This document shows, piece by piece, positions 45,070-54,742 of a DNA stretch of 64,000 bases. The stretch is from assembly GCF_001969365.1 (NCBI RefSeq), contig NZ_CP019312.1, positions 372,001-436,000 of the forward strand, in the 5' to 3' direction. The position numbers were made by a program, and so were the translations under genes. Every line of letters starts with the position of its first letter. The stretch's first letter is position 1. The notes beneath the pieces were generated by a model. The model was not told the DNA's origin and did not search any database. It saw nothing but the letters and a program-made list of their open reading frames with translations. The DNA is from Tateyamaria omphalii. GTDB lineage: Bacteria > Pseudomonadota > Alphaproteobacteria > Rhodobacterales > Rhodobacteraceae.

Positions 45070-45100
45070 ATGAAAAGCGCCTGTGACGATACCGGCGCTT
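45070..45100 (-). terminator. Intrinsic terminator for the leftward RND operon
   Basis: On the - strand AAGCGCC and GGCGCTT form a 7-bp stem with a 12-base loop followed by TTCATTTT, about 25 bases after the RND stop. The rest of the 290-bp gap up to the Atm1 gene shows nothing else I can assign. Confidence 0.55.
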
Positions 45101-45125
45101 CCCTCAGTCATTTCTGTTCGGGCGC

Positions 45126-48100
45126 TTACTCCGCCGCTTTCAGCGGCGCGGCCGTCAGTGGTGTTTTAGGCAACGTCGCCTCTGCATGGGCGGGCTCGTC
45201 GCCGAAATCCCAGACCAGTTCTTCGTTCGCCATGGTCTTGCAGTCGCGCGACAGCGCCCAGTCTTGCGCCGCGCGGCTCGCCCGGCCCATCGACAGCTTG
45301 GCGAACAGTCGGCTTAGCCAGCCCGCATAGGTCACGACCCACACGCGCAGAGCCAGCAGCGAGGGCGTCACCATCAGCGTCAGGACCGTTGCAATCCCCA
45401 GACCGAACACCACTGCCGTTGCAAGCTGCTTCCACCACAGCGCGGTCGGGCTGTCGACCGTGTAGCCTCCGTTGCCGAAGTCGAGTGACAGGCCGAACAT
45501 CATCGGTGCAAGGCCCGCCATGGTCGTGATCGTGGTCAGCAGCACGGGCCGGATACGGTCCTGCGCCGTGCGAATGATCGCCTCGATCCGCGGCATGTAC
45601 TTTTCGTACTCCTGGTAGGTGTCGATCAGGACGATGTTGTTGTTCACCACGATCCCTGCCAGGGCGACGATACCCGTGCCCGTCATGATGATCGAGAACG
45701 CTTGCCCCATCACCAGCATCCCGATCAGAACACCGGCTGTGGACAGCACGACAGCGCCCAGCACCAGGAGCGCGTTGTAGATCGAATTGAACTGCGCCAG
45801 CAGGATGATGAACATCAGGAACAGCGCCCCGGCAAAGGCCTGCATCAGGAAGGCGCCGGATTCGGCCTGATCTTCCTGATCGCCGGTCCACTCGCTGTCT
45901 ATGCCAACGGGGAACGGGCTTGTTTCGACCCATTTGGAAATCTCGGCTATACGCTCGTTGGCGTTGATCGGGATCATCCGCAAGACGCCCTGGTTCAGTT
46001 CCGCCTGCAAGTCCAGCCCGCGGCCTTCGGGAGCCATGTTGAAGATGGCGTAGCCCTGGCCGTCGACGGTGACTGCGGCATCTTCGGACGGACGCACGGT
46101 GGCAACGATCTGCTCCACATCGGCGCCATCGACCTCTTCGGTGCGGACCAGCTTCTGAAGACCGTCGAGCACGTCGGCCTTCACATCGAAATAGCGCTTC
46201 TGATCTACACGGCTGATCTGCGCCAACTCGGCCACAGGGGTGCGGGTGATGAAGTTGGCCAGCGGCACCAACCCGTCCGCCGTGCGCACCTTCAGCGTAT
46301 CAAGGGTCGACAGCACCCTGTCATCCTCCGGCAGGCGCACCCGGATCTCGATCTCCTCGTCCGAGGTGTCGACGCGCATGGTGTCAAGCAACAAACCGCG
46401 CGTGACAAGCTGTACCATGGCCCCCACTGTGGCCACATCAGCGCCATACCGGCCCGCTTTTTCCACATCCACGTCGATCTGCCAGTCAATGCCGGGCAGG
46501 GGGCGCGTGTCCTCCATCCGGGTCAGGCCCGGCGTTCGTTCGAATTCGGCACGGGCCAGAGCCGCAGATTGCAGCAGGTCCTCCCAATTGTCGCCCTTGA
46601 TGCGCAGATGCACGGGCTTGGCCGACGCGGGCCCTTGGGCCAGGGCCAGCACCTCGGTCCGGATGCCAGGGATCTGCGACAAATCTGCGGTCAACTCGTC
46701 CAGAACCGTGTTGCCGTCAAAATCCGACGCCTTGACCTGCCGCATGACGGTGCGGTCGATCACAGGGATCGTAAACCAAGGTTCGGACGTGTTGGGCCGG
46801 TCCTCCCACGCAATGGTCTCCAGCTGGATCTGACCTATGGTGTCGCGCGGGCTCTGCGCGCCGCCGGTATTGGCGTTCAGGCCACCGGCACCGGCAAAGG
46901 CAAAGGCGCTCTTGATGCCGGGATGGTCCAGCACGATCGCTTCGGCCTGACGCAGCAGCGTGTCCTTCTCTTCCAGCGACATGTTTCCGCGCGCCAGCAC
47001 GTAAACAAGGGCCTGCTCCGGCTCCGTCTCGACAAAAAACTCGACGCCGCGGTTGTTGTTGATGAAATAGATCAGCGTCGTCCCGACAAAGACAAACACA
47101 CAGCCGATCATCACCAGCGGCATGACGGGGTTTCCGACAACGCCCTCAATGACACGGCCAAAGGTGGAGCGTTGATAGCCCGCGTTCACCCGGCGATTGC
47201 GGGTGCCGAACACCTTGCGCCACCCCCAGGTCACGCCGAAACCCAGGCGCAGAAGCAGGGCCGTCATCGACAACAGCAGCATCACAGCCCCGGCAAAGGC
47301 GAGGGCGGCGAGCACCAACATGCCAAGGCCGAACATGAACACTTCGATGAATGTGGGCAGAACGGACCGCCACACCTCTTGCTGGTCCATCGCGGCGAAG
47401 GCGCCGCTGACGCGCTCCAGCAGACCGGGCACGACCATCAGCCCGGCCATCATCACGACGGACATCAGGAACAGACCGATATGGGCCAGGATCGGCATCG
47501 TGGCGATGCGCCGGTTGCCGTTGCCCAAGGCCTGAATGAACCGGCCCAGCACGCCGCCCATCACCGGCAGATACACCAGCGCCACGATCAGTGATGCGGA
47601 CAGAACAAAGATCAATGTGACGGGCAACATGCCCATGAATTCACCCGGCACACCGGGCCAGAACAGCATGGGCAGGAACGCACACAGTGTCGTCGCGGTC
47701 GATGACACGACGGGCCAGAACATGCGCTTGGCCGCATCGACGTAGGACTGCATCGGCCCAACCCCGGCCTGTTGCCGCTTGTCCGCATATTCCACGACGA
47801 CAATCGCGCCGTCCACCAGCATCCCCACGGACAGGATCAGGCCGAACATCACGATGTTCGACACCGAAATGCCCATGATCGCCAACAGGACAAAGCACAA
47901 CAAGAACGAGGTCGGAATGGCAAAACCCACCAGGGCAGAGGCCCGCGGTCCCAAAAAGGCGAGCGACACGATCATCACCAGCGCAATGGCGGTCAGGACC
48001 GATCCTTCAAGCTGGCGCACCATTGACGCCACTTCGCGGCTCTGGTCGTTCGAGGTGCCAACATTGACGACGGCTTTCAAACCATCGGGCCACTGCCCGG

Positions 48101-49016
48101 CACGCGCATCGACCAGCTCCTTCACCTCGGTCGCGGTGTCGATCAGGTTAAAACCCTTGCGTTTGACGACCTGCAGCGCAACGGTACCTTCGCCGTTGAA
48201 ACGGGCCGTCGATACGCGGTCCTCAAAGGTCAGATTGATCTGCGCCAGATCGCCCAGTGTCACCACCCGGTCGCCGTTGGTCTTGACCGGCAATTCGTAG
48301 ATGTCGCGCACGTCATCAAACGACGACGGGATCTTGACGGCAAAGGCGCCTTGGGCGGTCTCAACCTCACCCGCGGCGATCAACTGGTTGTTGTTCTGAA
48401 CGACGGTGATCAATTCACCTGCGGTCACGTTATAGGACTCAAGGCGCAAGGGGTCGATGACCACTTCGACCATCTCGTCGCGGTTGCCGACAAGGCTCGC
48501 TTCCAGCACCGCGTCCAGCGTCTCGATTTCGTCCTGCAAATCCTTGGCAACCCTGGCGATGGTGCGTTCGGGCACCGGGCCGGCCAGGTTGACGATCACG
48601 ATGGGAAATTCGGAAAAGTTGAACTCGTCCACTGTATATTGCTCGTAGCCTTCGGGGAACTCAGCCTCGGCCTTGTCCATGGCGTCGCGCACATCCGCCA
48701 TCACCTGCGTCTTGTCCCAGCCGAACTGAAACTCAAGCACGACGTTGGCATAGCCTTCGGCGGCGGTGGCAGTCATGCGGTCCAAACCGTCCAGATCGGC
48801 CAGCTGTGTCTCCATCGGCTTGATCAGCAGCGTCTCGGAATCAGCCGCGGAAATGCCGGGGAAGGGCAGCGAGATGACCAGCGTCGGGATCTCGATGTCC
48901 GGCTCGCCCTCTTTGGGCAGCACGATATAGGCCAATGCCCCCGCCGCGATGGACAGAAAGACAAAGGCCACAACCATCCGCGCGCGGGATGCGGCCCAAT
49001 CTACGATACCGGTCAT
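45126..49016 (-). CDS. RND efflux transporter permease, unusually long
   Basis: A complete RND pump of 1296 residues, against about 1040 for most. The first half has the usual start (ARMVVAFVFLSIAAGALAYI), porter domain and TM4 motif LSVGMLVDGAIVVVEYADK with the proton-relay Asp. The second half has YINNN-type start, docking domain and ALAGIVVNNNIVLIDTYQEY. The extra length lies between TM6 and TM7, roughly residues 500-640, and contains added hydrophobic segments (IGLFLMSVVMMAGLMVVP, GMLVLAALAFAGAVMLLL). It overlaps its adaptor gene by ATGA. The substrate is unknown; the single Asp in TM4 is unlike AcrB, which has two. Confidence 0.94.
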   Translation of the reverse strand: MTGIVDWAASRARMVVAFVFLSIAAGALAYIVLPKEGEPDIEIPTLVISLPFPGISAADSETLLIKPMETQLADLDGLDRMTATAAEGYANVVLEFQFGWDKTQVMADVRDAMDKAEAEFPEGYEQYTVDEFNFSEFPIVIVNLAGPVPERTIARVAKDLQDEIETLDAVLEASLVGNRDEMVEVVIDPLRLESYNVTAGELITVVQNNNQLIAAGEVETAQGAFAVKIPSSFDDVRDIYELPVKTNGDRVVTLGDLAQINLTFEDRVSTARFNGEGTVALQVVKRKGFNLIDTATEVKELVDARAGQWPDGLKAVVNVGTSNDQSREVASMVRQLEGSVLTAIALVMIVSLAFLGPRASALVGFAIPTSFLLCFVLLAIMGISVSNIVMFGLILSVGMLVDGAIVVVEYADKRQQAGVGPMQSYVDAAKRMFWPVVSSTATTLCAFLPMLFWPGVPGEFMGMLPVTLIFVLSASLIVALVYLPVMGGVLGRFIQALGNGNRRIATMPILAHIGLFLMSVVMMAGLMVVPGLLERVSGAFAAMDQQEVWRSVLPTFIEVFMFGLGMLVLAALAFAGAVMLLLSMTALLLRLGFGVTWGWRKVFGTRNRRVNAGYQRSTFGRVIEGVVGNPVMPLVMIGCVFVFVGTTLIYFINNNRGVEFFVETEPEQALVYVLARGNMSLEEKDTLLRQAEAIVLDHPGIKSAFAFAGAGGLNANTGGAQSPRDTIGQIQLETIAWEDRPNTSEPWFTIPVIDRTVMRQVKASDFDGNTVLDELTADLSQIPGIRTEVLALAQGPASAKPVHLRIKGDNWEDLLQSAALARAEFERTPGLTRMEDTRPLPGIDWQIDVDVEKAGRYGADVATVGAMVQLVTRGLLLDTMRVDTSDEEIEIRVRLPEDDRVLSTLDTLKVRTADGLVPLANFITRTPVAELAQISRVDQKRYFDVKADVLDGLQKLVRTEEVDGADVEQIVATVRPSEDAAVTVDGQGYAIFNMAPEGRGLDLQAELNQGVLRMIPINANERIAEISKWVETSPFPVGIDSEWTGDQEDQAESGAFLMQAFAGALFLMFIILLAQFNSIYNALLVLGAVVLSTAGVLIGMLVMGQAFSIIMTGTGIVALAGIVVNNNIVLIDTYQEYEKYMPRIEAIIRTAQDRIRPVLLTTITTMAGLAPMMFGLSLDFGNGGYTVDSPTALWWKQLATAVVFGLGIATVLTLMVTPSLLALRVWVVTYAGWLSRLFAKLSMGRASRAAQDWALSRDCKTMANEELVWDFGDEPAHAEATLPKTPLTAAPLKAAE

Positions 49017-50302
49017 TGGGTTTGCTCCTGAAATGTGGGCGCGACGGTAACGCCAGCGGTCACAAATTCCTGTCCCACCACAATCACGTTGATCTCGTCG
49101 GGCAAGTCGGCCAGCCAGATGCCCTGGGCCGTGTCGCGCACCACCGTTGCGGGGTTAAAGGCGACCACACCCGCATCATCGACCGTGCGCAGGCCCAATG
49201 CGCCATCCTCATTCAGCGTCAACGCGGACGAGGGCAGCAAATGCGCCTTTGCTCCGGCGGCAGAAATGGCGATCTCGGCGGTCTGGCCATCTCTGATTTT
49301 CAAGTCGGCGTTGGGCACTTCAATTTCGACGCGGAATGTACGGGTGGTTTGATCCGCAGCGCGGCTCAGGAATGTGACCTCACCGGTCACTTCCTGCCCG
49401 CCTGCCGCCAGTCGCGCACCGGCGAGGGCCCCTGCCTCGATGCGCGCCACCTCGGTCTCGGGGGCGTAGGCGACCAGTTTGATCGGATCAATCTGGATCA
49501 CGGTCGCGCACAGTGATCCCGGTTGCAGTAACGTGCCGAGTTCTGCGGTGTCGCTTTCCAGCAGACCGGCGAAAGGTGCTCGAATCTCCAGCCGTTCCAG
49601 TTCCTTTTCGGCTGTGGCAATGGATGCGCTGGCGCTCTCGATGGTGGCATCTGCGGCCTGCAGACCGGATTTCGATGCGGTGACGCTGGCCTTCGCTGCC
49701 TCAAGCGATGCCTGTGCTGCGGCGACGGCGGCTTCGGCGTTCTTGACGCGGGTTTCTGCTGCGAACCCGCCCTCGTTCAGGCGGCGTGCGGCGTTCTGGT
49801 TCACCAGCGCTTCGTCAATGCGTGCTTGCGCCTCGATCACCCGGCTTTCGGCTTCGGGCACCCGACTTTCGGCTTCGGTCTTGTTGGCGATGGCTTCAGC
49901 CAGACGCGCGCGCGCTTCGGCCAGGGCAGAGGCGCGCGTGCCGGGGTCCAGCTCGCACATCAGCTGCCCCGCCTCGACAAATGCGCCTTTGCGCAAGGGC
50001 GGGGAGATCACGGTTGACGACGTCTCGGCCCGCACCTCGACCTGACGGGCGGCTTCGGTTTGGCCGCGCAGGATCACGGCATTGTCAATCTCGCGCGCGA
50101 CAGAGGCGCGGGCGACCACCTTGATCACGGCCTGTGCCTCTGCATCAGACGCCTCCGATGCCGCAGCACCCGCGTCCTGGGGCATGCCTTCGGCGGGTTC
50201 TGCTTCACCGGCAATCAACGCCAGGGTCCATTCGCGCTCAATAATCCAAAAATACAATCCGGCGCCGACAACAATGGCCAGGATCAACGACACAATCCGC
50301 AT
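49013..50302 (-). CDS. RND adaptor (periplasmic membrane-fusion protein, HlyD/AcrA type)
   Basis: A 429-residue adaptor linking the RND pump to an outer-membrane channel. One N-terminal helix (MRIVSLILAIVVGAGLYFW), then lipoyl halves (RQVEVRAETSSTVISPPLRKG and IRAPFAGLLESDTAELGTLL) flanking a long Ala/Glu-rich coiled-coil hairpin near residues 125-240, then beta-barrel and membrane-proximal domains. The start at 50302 has AAGGAAG upstream; an earlier ATG at 50353 would place non-hydrophobic residues before the helix. It is first in a two-gene operon; the 245 bases upstream should hold the promoter and show no clear operator. No outer-membrane channel gene is nearby. Confidence 0.93.
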   Translation of the reverse strand: MRIVSLILAIVVGAGLYFWIIEREWTLALIAGEAEPAEGMPQDAGAAASEASDAEAQAVIKVVARASVAREIDNAVILRGQTEAARQVEVRAETSSTVISPPLRKGAFVEAGQLMCELDPGTRASALAEARARLAEAIANKTEAESRVPEAESRVIEAQARIDEALVNQNAARRLNEGGFAAETRVKNAEAAVAAAQASLEAAKASVTASKSGLQAADATIESASASIATAEKELERLEIRAPFAGLLESDTAELGTLLQPGSLCATVIQIDPIKLVAYAPETEVARIEAGALAGARLAAGGQEVTGEVTFLSRAADQTTRTFRVEIEVPNADLKIRDGQTAEIAISAAGAKAHLLPSSALTLNEDGALGLRTVDDAGVVAFNPATVVRDTAQGIWLADLPDEINVIVVGQEFVTAGVTVAPTFQEQTQ

Positions 50303-50547
50303 TTCGTGTTCTTCCTTGGTAGACCTGCATTCCGCAAACTGACGGAACGTCACGAGCGATATAAGGGGTCTTACGTCTAAACTAACCAGTTCAGATTACT
50401 TTTTTCGAGACACATTCGCAATATTGCCCAATTGCCGCACGTTTAAGCACGATCACCTGCTCTTGGCTTGGGCGCAGCAGCACGGTAAGACAACCGCGAA
50501 ATCAAAGACGCGGCGGACGAGCCGCCATCGGAATTGGGAGCGCGGGC

Positions 50548-51219
50548 GTGAGCGACACCGACAGCTTTATTGATGAGGTCACCGAAGAGGTGCGCCGCGA
50601 CCGCCTGTTCGGGTATGTCAAACGCTACGGCTGGATCGCCGGGCTGGTCATCCTGCTGATTGTGGGCGCCGCAGGCTTTAACGAATATCGCCGCGCACAG
50701 GAACAGGCGCGGGCACAAGCGCTGGGGGACGCCATGCTCGCCGCGCTGGCCGCCAACGAAGACGACGTGCGCGCCGAAGCGCTGGCAGGCGTCTCTGCCG
50801 AAACGCCGGAAGGCGCCGCCGTATTGGCGTTCATGACCGCAGGGGCACAGGCGCAGGCCGGGCAGGACACGGCAGCCATCGAAACCCTCGCACCGGTCGC
50901 GCAAGCGGCCGACCTGCCGCTGATCTACCGCCAGATCGCCACCTTTAAATCGCTTATGTTGCAATCGACGACGCAGGACGCCGAAACCCGCCGTCAGGGG
51001 TTCGCCGCACTTGCCGTGCCGGGTGTCCGCCTCCGCCTGCACGCCGAAGAGCAACTGGCGCTTATCGACATCGAAACCGGTGACACCGCCGCGGCAATCG
51101 CCCGCTTTCAGTCCATTCTCGACGACGCCGAAGCGACCCCGGGCTTGCATCGCCGTGCCCTACAGGCAATGGTGGCCCTGGGCGGCGCGCCAGAGGCCAC
51201 AGAGACCGCCGGAGAATAA
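50548..51219 (+). CDS. YfgM-like TPR membrane protein
   Basis: A 223-residue protein with an N-terminal cytoplasmic segment (MSDTDSFIDEVTEEVRRDR), one membrane helix (WIAGLVILLIVGAAGF) and a periplasmic helical repeat region with TPR/YfgM character. In E. coli YfgM works with PpiD at the translocon. The order yfgM-bamB-der is kept here, as in many proteobacteria. The bamB start lies two bases after its stop. Confidence 0.85.
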   Translation: MSDTDSFIDEVTEEVRRDRLFGYVKRYGWIAGLVILLIVGAAGFNEYRRAQEQARAQALGDAMLAALAANEDDVRAEALAGVSAETPEGAAVLAFMTAGAQAQAGQDTAAIETLAPVAQAADLPLIYRQIATFKSLMLQSTTQDAETRRQGFAALAVPGVRLRLHAEEQLALIDIETGDTAAAIARFQSILDDAEATPGLHRRALQAMVALGGAPEATETAGE

Positions 51220-51220
51220 G

Positions 51221-52576
51221 ATGGGTCGGACGATGAGGGATCGGGGCATGGGACTTTACGCACATCGCCGTGCCGTGCTTGGACTGGTGGCGCTGGCCAT
51301 CCTGGCCGGGTGCGCCGAACGGGAAATCATCCTGCCCGGCAAACGCGAGCCGATATCGGCCGCGCTATCTGGCGAAGTGTCCGAAGCCGCAGCACTGGCG
51401 GACGCTGCGCGCGACATCACCCTGCCACCCCAGGTCGCCAACGCGGACGCCACGCAAAGCTTCGGCACACCGGCCTTCCGCACCGATCACCCGCAACTCA
51501 ACCAGACACTCACGCCGATCTGGGCGGTGAACATCGGGGACGGCGACAGCCGCAAACACCGGATCGTGGCGGACCCGGTCGTGGCAGGCGGGCGGGTCTT
51601 TACGCTTGATGCGGAAACCACCGTCTCTGCCGTCTCGACCTCGGGCCAGCTGCTCTGGCAACGCGACATCTTGCCCGACCGGGCCGAGGATGGCGACGGC
51701 ACCGGCGGCGGGCTCGCCGTCGATGGCGACGTACTCTATGTCTCCAGCGGCCTCGGCACGCTCACCGCGCTGGACACCAGCAGCGGCGGCACACTCTGGA
51801 CACAAGAGCTTGAGGCCATCGGCGTCGGACGCCCCACCGTGTTCGAAAACCTCGTCTATGTCATGGCGGGTGACGACACCGGCTGGGCCATCGAAAAAGA
51901 CGACGGGCGCATCGCCTGGCAAGTCACCAGTTCCGAAACCCGCACCAACGTGCTGGGCGGCCCGGCCCCCATCGTGACAGATGGTCTGACAGTATTCTCC
52001 TTCGGCTCGGGCGAGATGCAGGCGGTGTTCCGTCAGGGCGGGCTGCGGCGCTGGGACGCCTCTGTTCTGGGCGAACGACAGGGGCGGGCCTTGTCCAAGG
52101 TCGATGACGTCACCGGCCGACCCATCGCCAAGGACGGCGTGATCTACGCAGGCAATCAATCCGGACGCACGGTGGCGGTGAACGCAGGCTCCGGCACCCC
52201 GATCTGGACCACGGGCGAAGGGGCCATCGACACGGTCCTGCCTGTCGGCGACAGCGTCTTCCTGATCTCCGACCGCAACGAACTGCTCCGGCTCGATGCC
52301 GCAGATGGCAGCCGCGTCTGGGGCACCCGCCTGCCCAATTTCGTCAGGGACAGGCCCCAGCGCCAGTCCGAGGTTTTTGCCCACCACGGCCCGGTTCTCG
52401 CGGGTGGTCGTTTACTTGTCGCGTCCTCGGACGAGGTGCTGCGCAGCTTTGACCCGACAACCGGCGGGCTGGCCGGTGTGACGGATATTCCCGGCGGTGC
52501 CTCCACGGCACCCGTGGTTGCGGGACAAACGCTGTATGTTGTGTCGCGCAAAGGGCAGCTGCTTGCCTATCGCTGA
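51221..52576 (+). CDS. bamB: Outer-membrane assembly lipoprotein BamB-like
   Basis: A 451-residue PQQ-repeat beta-propeller lipoprotein. The signal peptide ends in the lipobox LAILAGC. Repeats of the propeller are visible: GGRVFTLDAETTVSAVSTSG, YVSSGLGTLTALDTSSGGTL, GVIYAGNQSGRTVAVNAGSG and LLVASSDEVLRSFDPTTGG, each with the trailing W or L and G. BamB helps insert beta-barrel proteins into the outer membrane. The length exceeds E. coli BamB (392) mainly by an N-terminal linker. GGAG precedes ATG 51221; ATG 51248 is an alternative. Confidence 0.9.
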   Translation: MGRTMRDRGMGLYAHRRAVLGLVALAILAGCAEREIILPGKREPISAALSGEVSEAAALADAARDITLPPQVANADATQSFGTPAFRTDHPQLNQTLTPIWAVNIGDGDSRKHRIVADPVVAGGRVFTLDAETTVSAVSTSGQLLWQRDILPDRAEDGDGTGGGLAVDGDVLYVSSGLGTLTALDTSSGGTLWTQELEAIGVGRPTVFENLVYVMAGDDTGWAIEKDDGRIAWQVTSSETRTNVLGGPAPIVTDGLTVFSFGSGEMQAVFRQGGLRRWDASVLGERQGRALSKVDDVTGRPIAKDGVIYAGNQSGRTVAVNAGSGTPIWTTGEGAIDTVLPVGDSVFLISDRNELLRLDAADGSRVWGTRLPNFVRDRPQRQSEVFAHHGPVLAGGRLLVASSDEVLRSFDPTTGGLAGVTDIPGGASTAPVVAGQTLYVVSRKGQLLAYR

Positions 52577-52609
52577 CGGATCCCGACGCGCGCATGATTG
52601 CGCGTGGCC

Positions 52610-53152
52610 TTAACCGCGATCAAACTGCCTCACTCTCGGCCGGGTTCCTCCATCTGGAGATGTGCAGTAGATGATCTGTTCCGCTCCAAACCGCTGAACA
52701 CGCACCATCTCCGTCATACCCACGCGCTCCAGTAGTCTGCAGGATGCGGCGTTTGCACTCTGGGTTTCCGCGATCACCCGCCTCAGCACGCCCATATGCA
52801 AGGCATGGACAATGACGGCGCTGACAGCTTCGCAGGCAAATCCGTGGCCCCAGACGGCAGGATCAAACTGGTACGACACTTCATGATCGGTTCCGTCCTT
52901 GTGTGGACCCAGTTCGACAAGCCCCAGCGCCTGCGGTTCTGCCGTTGTGCGGCAGGCAATCCAAGCCGCATTGCCGTCCGGCAATGGCAGGTACTCCCGA
53001 AAGCGCCGGATCCCGTGGCGCCACGGCACCGGTCCGCCCAGATACCGGCGCGTGTCCGCATTGCCGAGCAGCCGGACGAAAAACCGGCAGTCCCGCAGAG
53101 CGACCGGGCGCAGCACCAGCCGATCGGTTCTTAGCTCTTTCTGGAACTCCAT
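52610..53152 (-). CDS. GNAT-family N-acetyltransferase
   Basis: A 180-residue acetyltransferase of the RimJ/RimL type. Markers: [20 protein letters not shown] at the start, the acetyl-CoA loop region [20 protein letters not shown], and [19 protein letters not shown] near the end. The start at 53152 fits the family; the longer leftward frame runs antisense through der. It is inserted antisense between bamB and der. The acceptor substrate is unknown. Confidence 0.88.
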   Translation of the reverse strand: MEFQKELRTDRLVLRPVALRDCRFFVRLLGNADTRRYLGGPVPWRHGIRRFREYLPLPDGNAAWIACRTTAEPQALGLVELGPHKDGTDHEVSYQFDPAVWGHGFACEAVSAVIVHALHMGVLRRVIAETQSANAASCRLLERVGMTEMVRVQRFGAEQIIYCTSPDGGTRPRVRQFDRG

Positions 53153-53252
53153 GGGCCCAGCAAATGCGGGCAGGCGCTGCAATGCAAGCCCCCCTTTAAG
53201 TGACCGCCCACATGGTCTATGTGCACAGCTTGATCTGTCGGATACGCACCCC

Positions 53253-54704
53253 ATGACCATGACACTCGCCATTGTCGGACGGCCCAATGTGGGCAAGTCG
53301 ACGCTGTTCAACCGCCTTGTGGGCAAGCGCCTGGCGCTGGTCGATGACCAACCCGGCGTGACGCGCGACCTGCGCGAGGGTCCGGGCCGGCTGGCCGATC
53401 TGCGCTTTACCGTCATCGACACGGCGGGGCTTGAGGAAGCCAACGACGACAGCCTGCAGGGCCGCATGCGCCGCCTGACCGAACGCGCGGTGGACATGGC
53501 CGATGTATGCCTATTCATGATTGACGCGCGCACGGGCGTAACCCCCACGGACGAGGTCTTCGCTGAAATCCTGCGCAAACGCGCGGACCACGTCCTGCTG
53601 GCCGCCAACAAGGGCGAAGGGTCCGCCGCCGATGCCGGTGTGCTGGAAGCTTTCGCGCTCGGTCTGGGCGAGCCCATTCGCCTGTCTGCCGAACATGGCG
53701 AGGGGCTCAACGACCTCTATGCCCAACTCCAGCCCCTTGCTGATCTCTTCGAAGAAAAGAACGCGCAAGAAGCCCCCGAAACCGACGTGATCGTGGACGA
53801 GGAGGACACTGACGAGACCCCTCAACCCACGGCCGCCAAACCCCTGCAAGTGGCTGTCGTGGGCCGTCCCAACGCGGGCAAATCCACCCTGATCAACCAC
53901 ATCATCGGCGAAGACCGCCTGCTGACAGGGCCAGAGGCCGGGATCACCCGCGACGCCATCTCCCTGCGCACCGACTGGGACGGCACGCCCATGCGCATCT
54001 TTGACACTGCCGGTATGCGCAAGCGGGCCAAGGTGCAGGAAAAGCTGGAAAAACTGTCGGTCTCGGACGGGTTGCGGGCTGTGAAATTTGCCGAGGTTGT
54101 GGTGGTTCTGCTCGACGCGGCGATCCCCTTCGAACAGCAGGACCTGCGCATTGCGGATCTGGCAGAACGCGAGGGGCGGGCCGTCGTCATCGCCATCAAC
54201 AAGTGGGACATCGAGGACGACAAACAGGCCAAGCTGAAAGAGCTGAAAGAGAGCTTTGAACGGCTTTTGCCGCAGCTGAAGGGCGCGCCGCTCGTGACCG
54301 TGTCGGCCAAGACGGGCCGCGGCCTCGACCGTCTGCACGGCGCGATCCTGCGCGCCTATGACGTCTGGAACCGCCGCGTGCCCACCGCAGCGCTGAACCG
54401 CTGGCTGACGGGGATGCTCGAACAGCACCCGCCGCCCGCACCGCAGGGCAAGCGGATCAAGCTGCGCTACATGACCCAGGCCAAGACGCGCCCGCCGGGC
54501 TTTGTTGTCATGTGTTCGCATCCCGACAAGGTGCCCGAAAGCTACAACCGCTATCTGGTGAACGGCCTGCGTCTCGACTTTGACATGCCGGGCACGCCCA
54601 TCCGCCTGTTCATGCGCGGCCAGAACGACGCCAACCCCTACAAGGGCCGCAAAAAGCCGGTGCCATCGAAGCTGCGCAAGCACACCGAAGGGCGGCGCGG
54701 TTAA
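53253..54704 (+). CDS. der: Ribosome biogenesis GTPase Der (EngA)
   Basis: An essential double GTPase for 50S subunit assembly, 483 residues. The first G domain has [25 protein letters not shown] and NKGE; the second has [28 protein letters not shown] and NKWD; the C-terminal KH-like domain includes [20 protein letters not shown]. An acidic linker ([11 protein letters not shown]) separates the two G domains. The start at 53253 fits the family start [12 protein letters not shown]; the longer frame is antisense to the acetyltransferase. A stem-loop overlaps the stop codon. Confidence 0.97.
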   Translation: MTMTLAIVGRPNVGKSTLFNRLVGKRLALVDDQPGVTRDLREGPGRLADLRFTVIDTAGLEEANDDSLQGRMRRLTERAVDMADVCLFMIDARTGVTPTDEVFAEILRKRADHVLLAANKGEGSAADAGVLEAFALGLGEPIRLSAEHGEGLNDLYAQLQPLADLFEEKNAQEAPETDVIVDEEDTDETPQPTAAKPLQVAVVGRPNAGKSTLINHIIGEDRLLTGPEAGITRDAISLRTDWDGTPMRIFDTAGMRKRAKVQEKLEKLSVSDGLRAVKFAEVVVVLLDAAIPFEQQDLRIADLAEREGRAVVIAINKWDIEDDKQAKLKELKESFERLLPQLKGAPLVTVSAKTGRGLDRLHGAILRAYDVWNRRVPTAALNRWLTGMLEQHPPPAPQGKRIKLRYMTQAKTRPPGFVVMCSHPDKVPESYNRYLVNGLRLDFDMPGTPIRLFMRGQNDANPYKGRKKPVPSKLRKHTEGRRG

Positions 54705-54717
54705 CCTTTATTAACCG
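54698..54717 (+). terminator. Hairpin overlapping the der stop codon
   Basis: CGGTTAA and TTAACCG form a perfect 7-bp stem with a 6-base loop (CCTTTA); the 5' arm contains the der TAA stop. An A-rich run follows on this strand, giving a T-run for leftward transcripts. It may serve the convergent TspO-like gene as well. Confidence 0.45.
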
Positions 54718-54742
54718 AATTTAACGAAAAAAGCGTTTGAAA

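Noticed and set aside
45702..47594. A 630-codon rightward open frame inside the RND gene.
   Set aside because: It is antisense to a gene with clear RND motifs, is rich in His, Gln, Arg and Gly and has no recognisable domain. It is a high-GC shadow frame. The same applies to the long antisense frames at 5102-6118, 6227-7942, 43006-44460 and 53511-54683.
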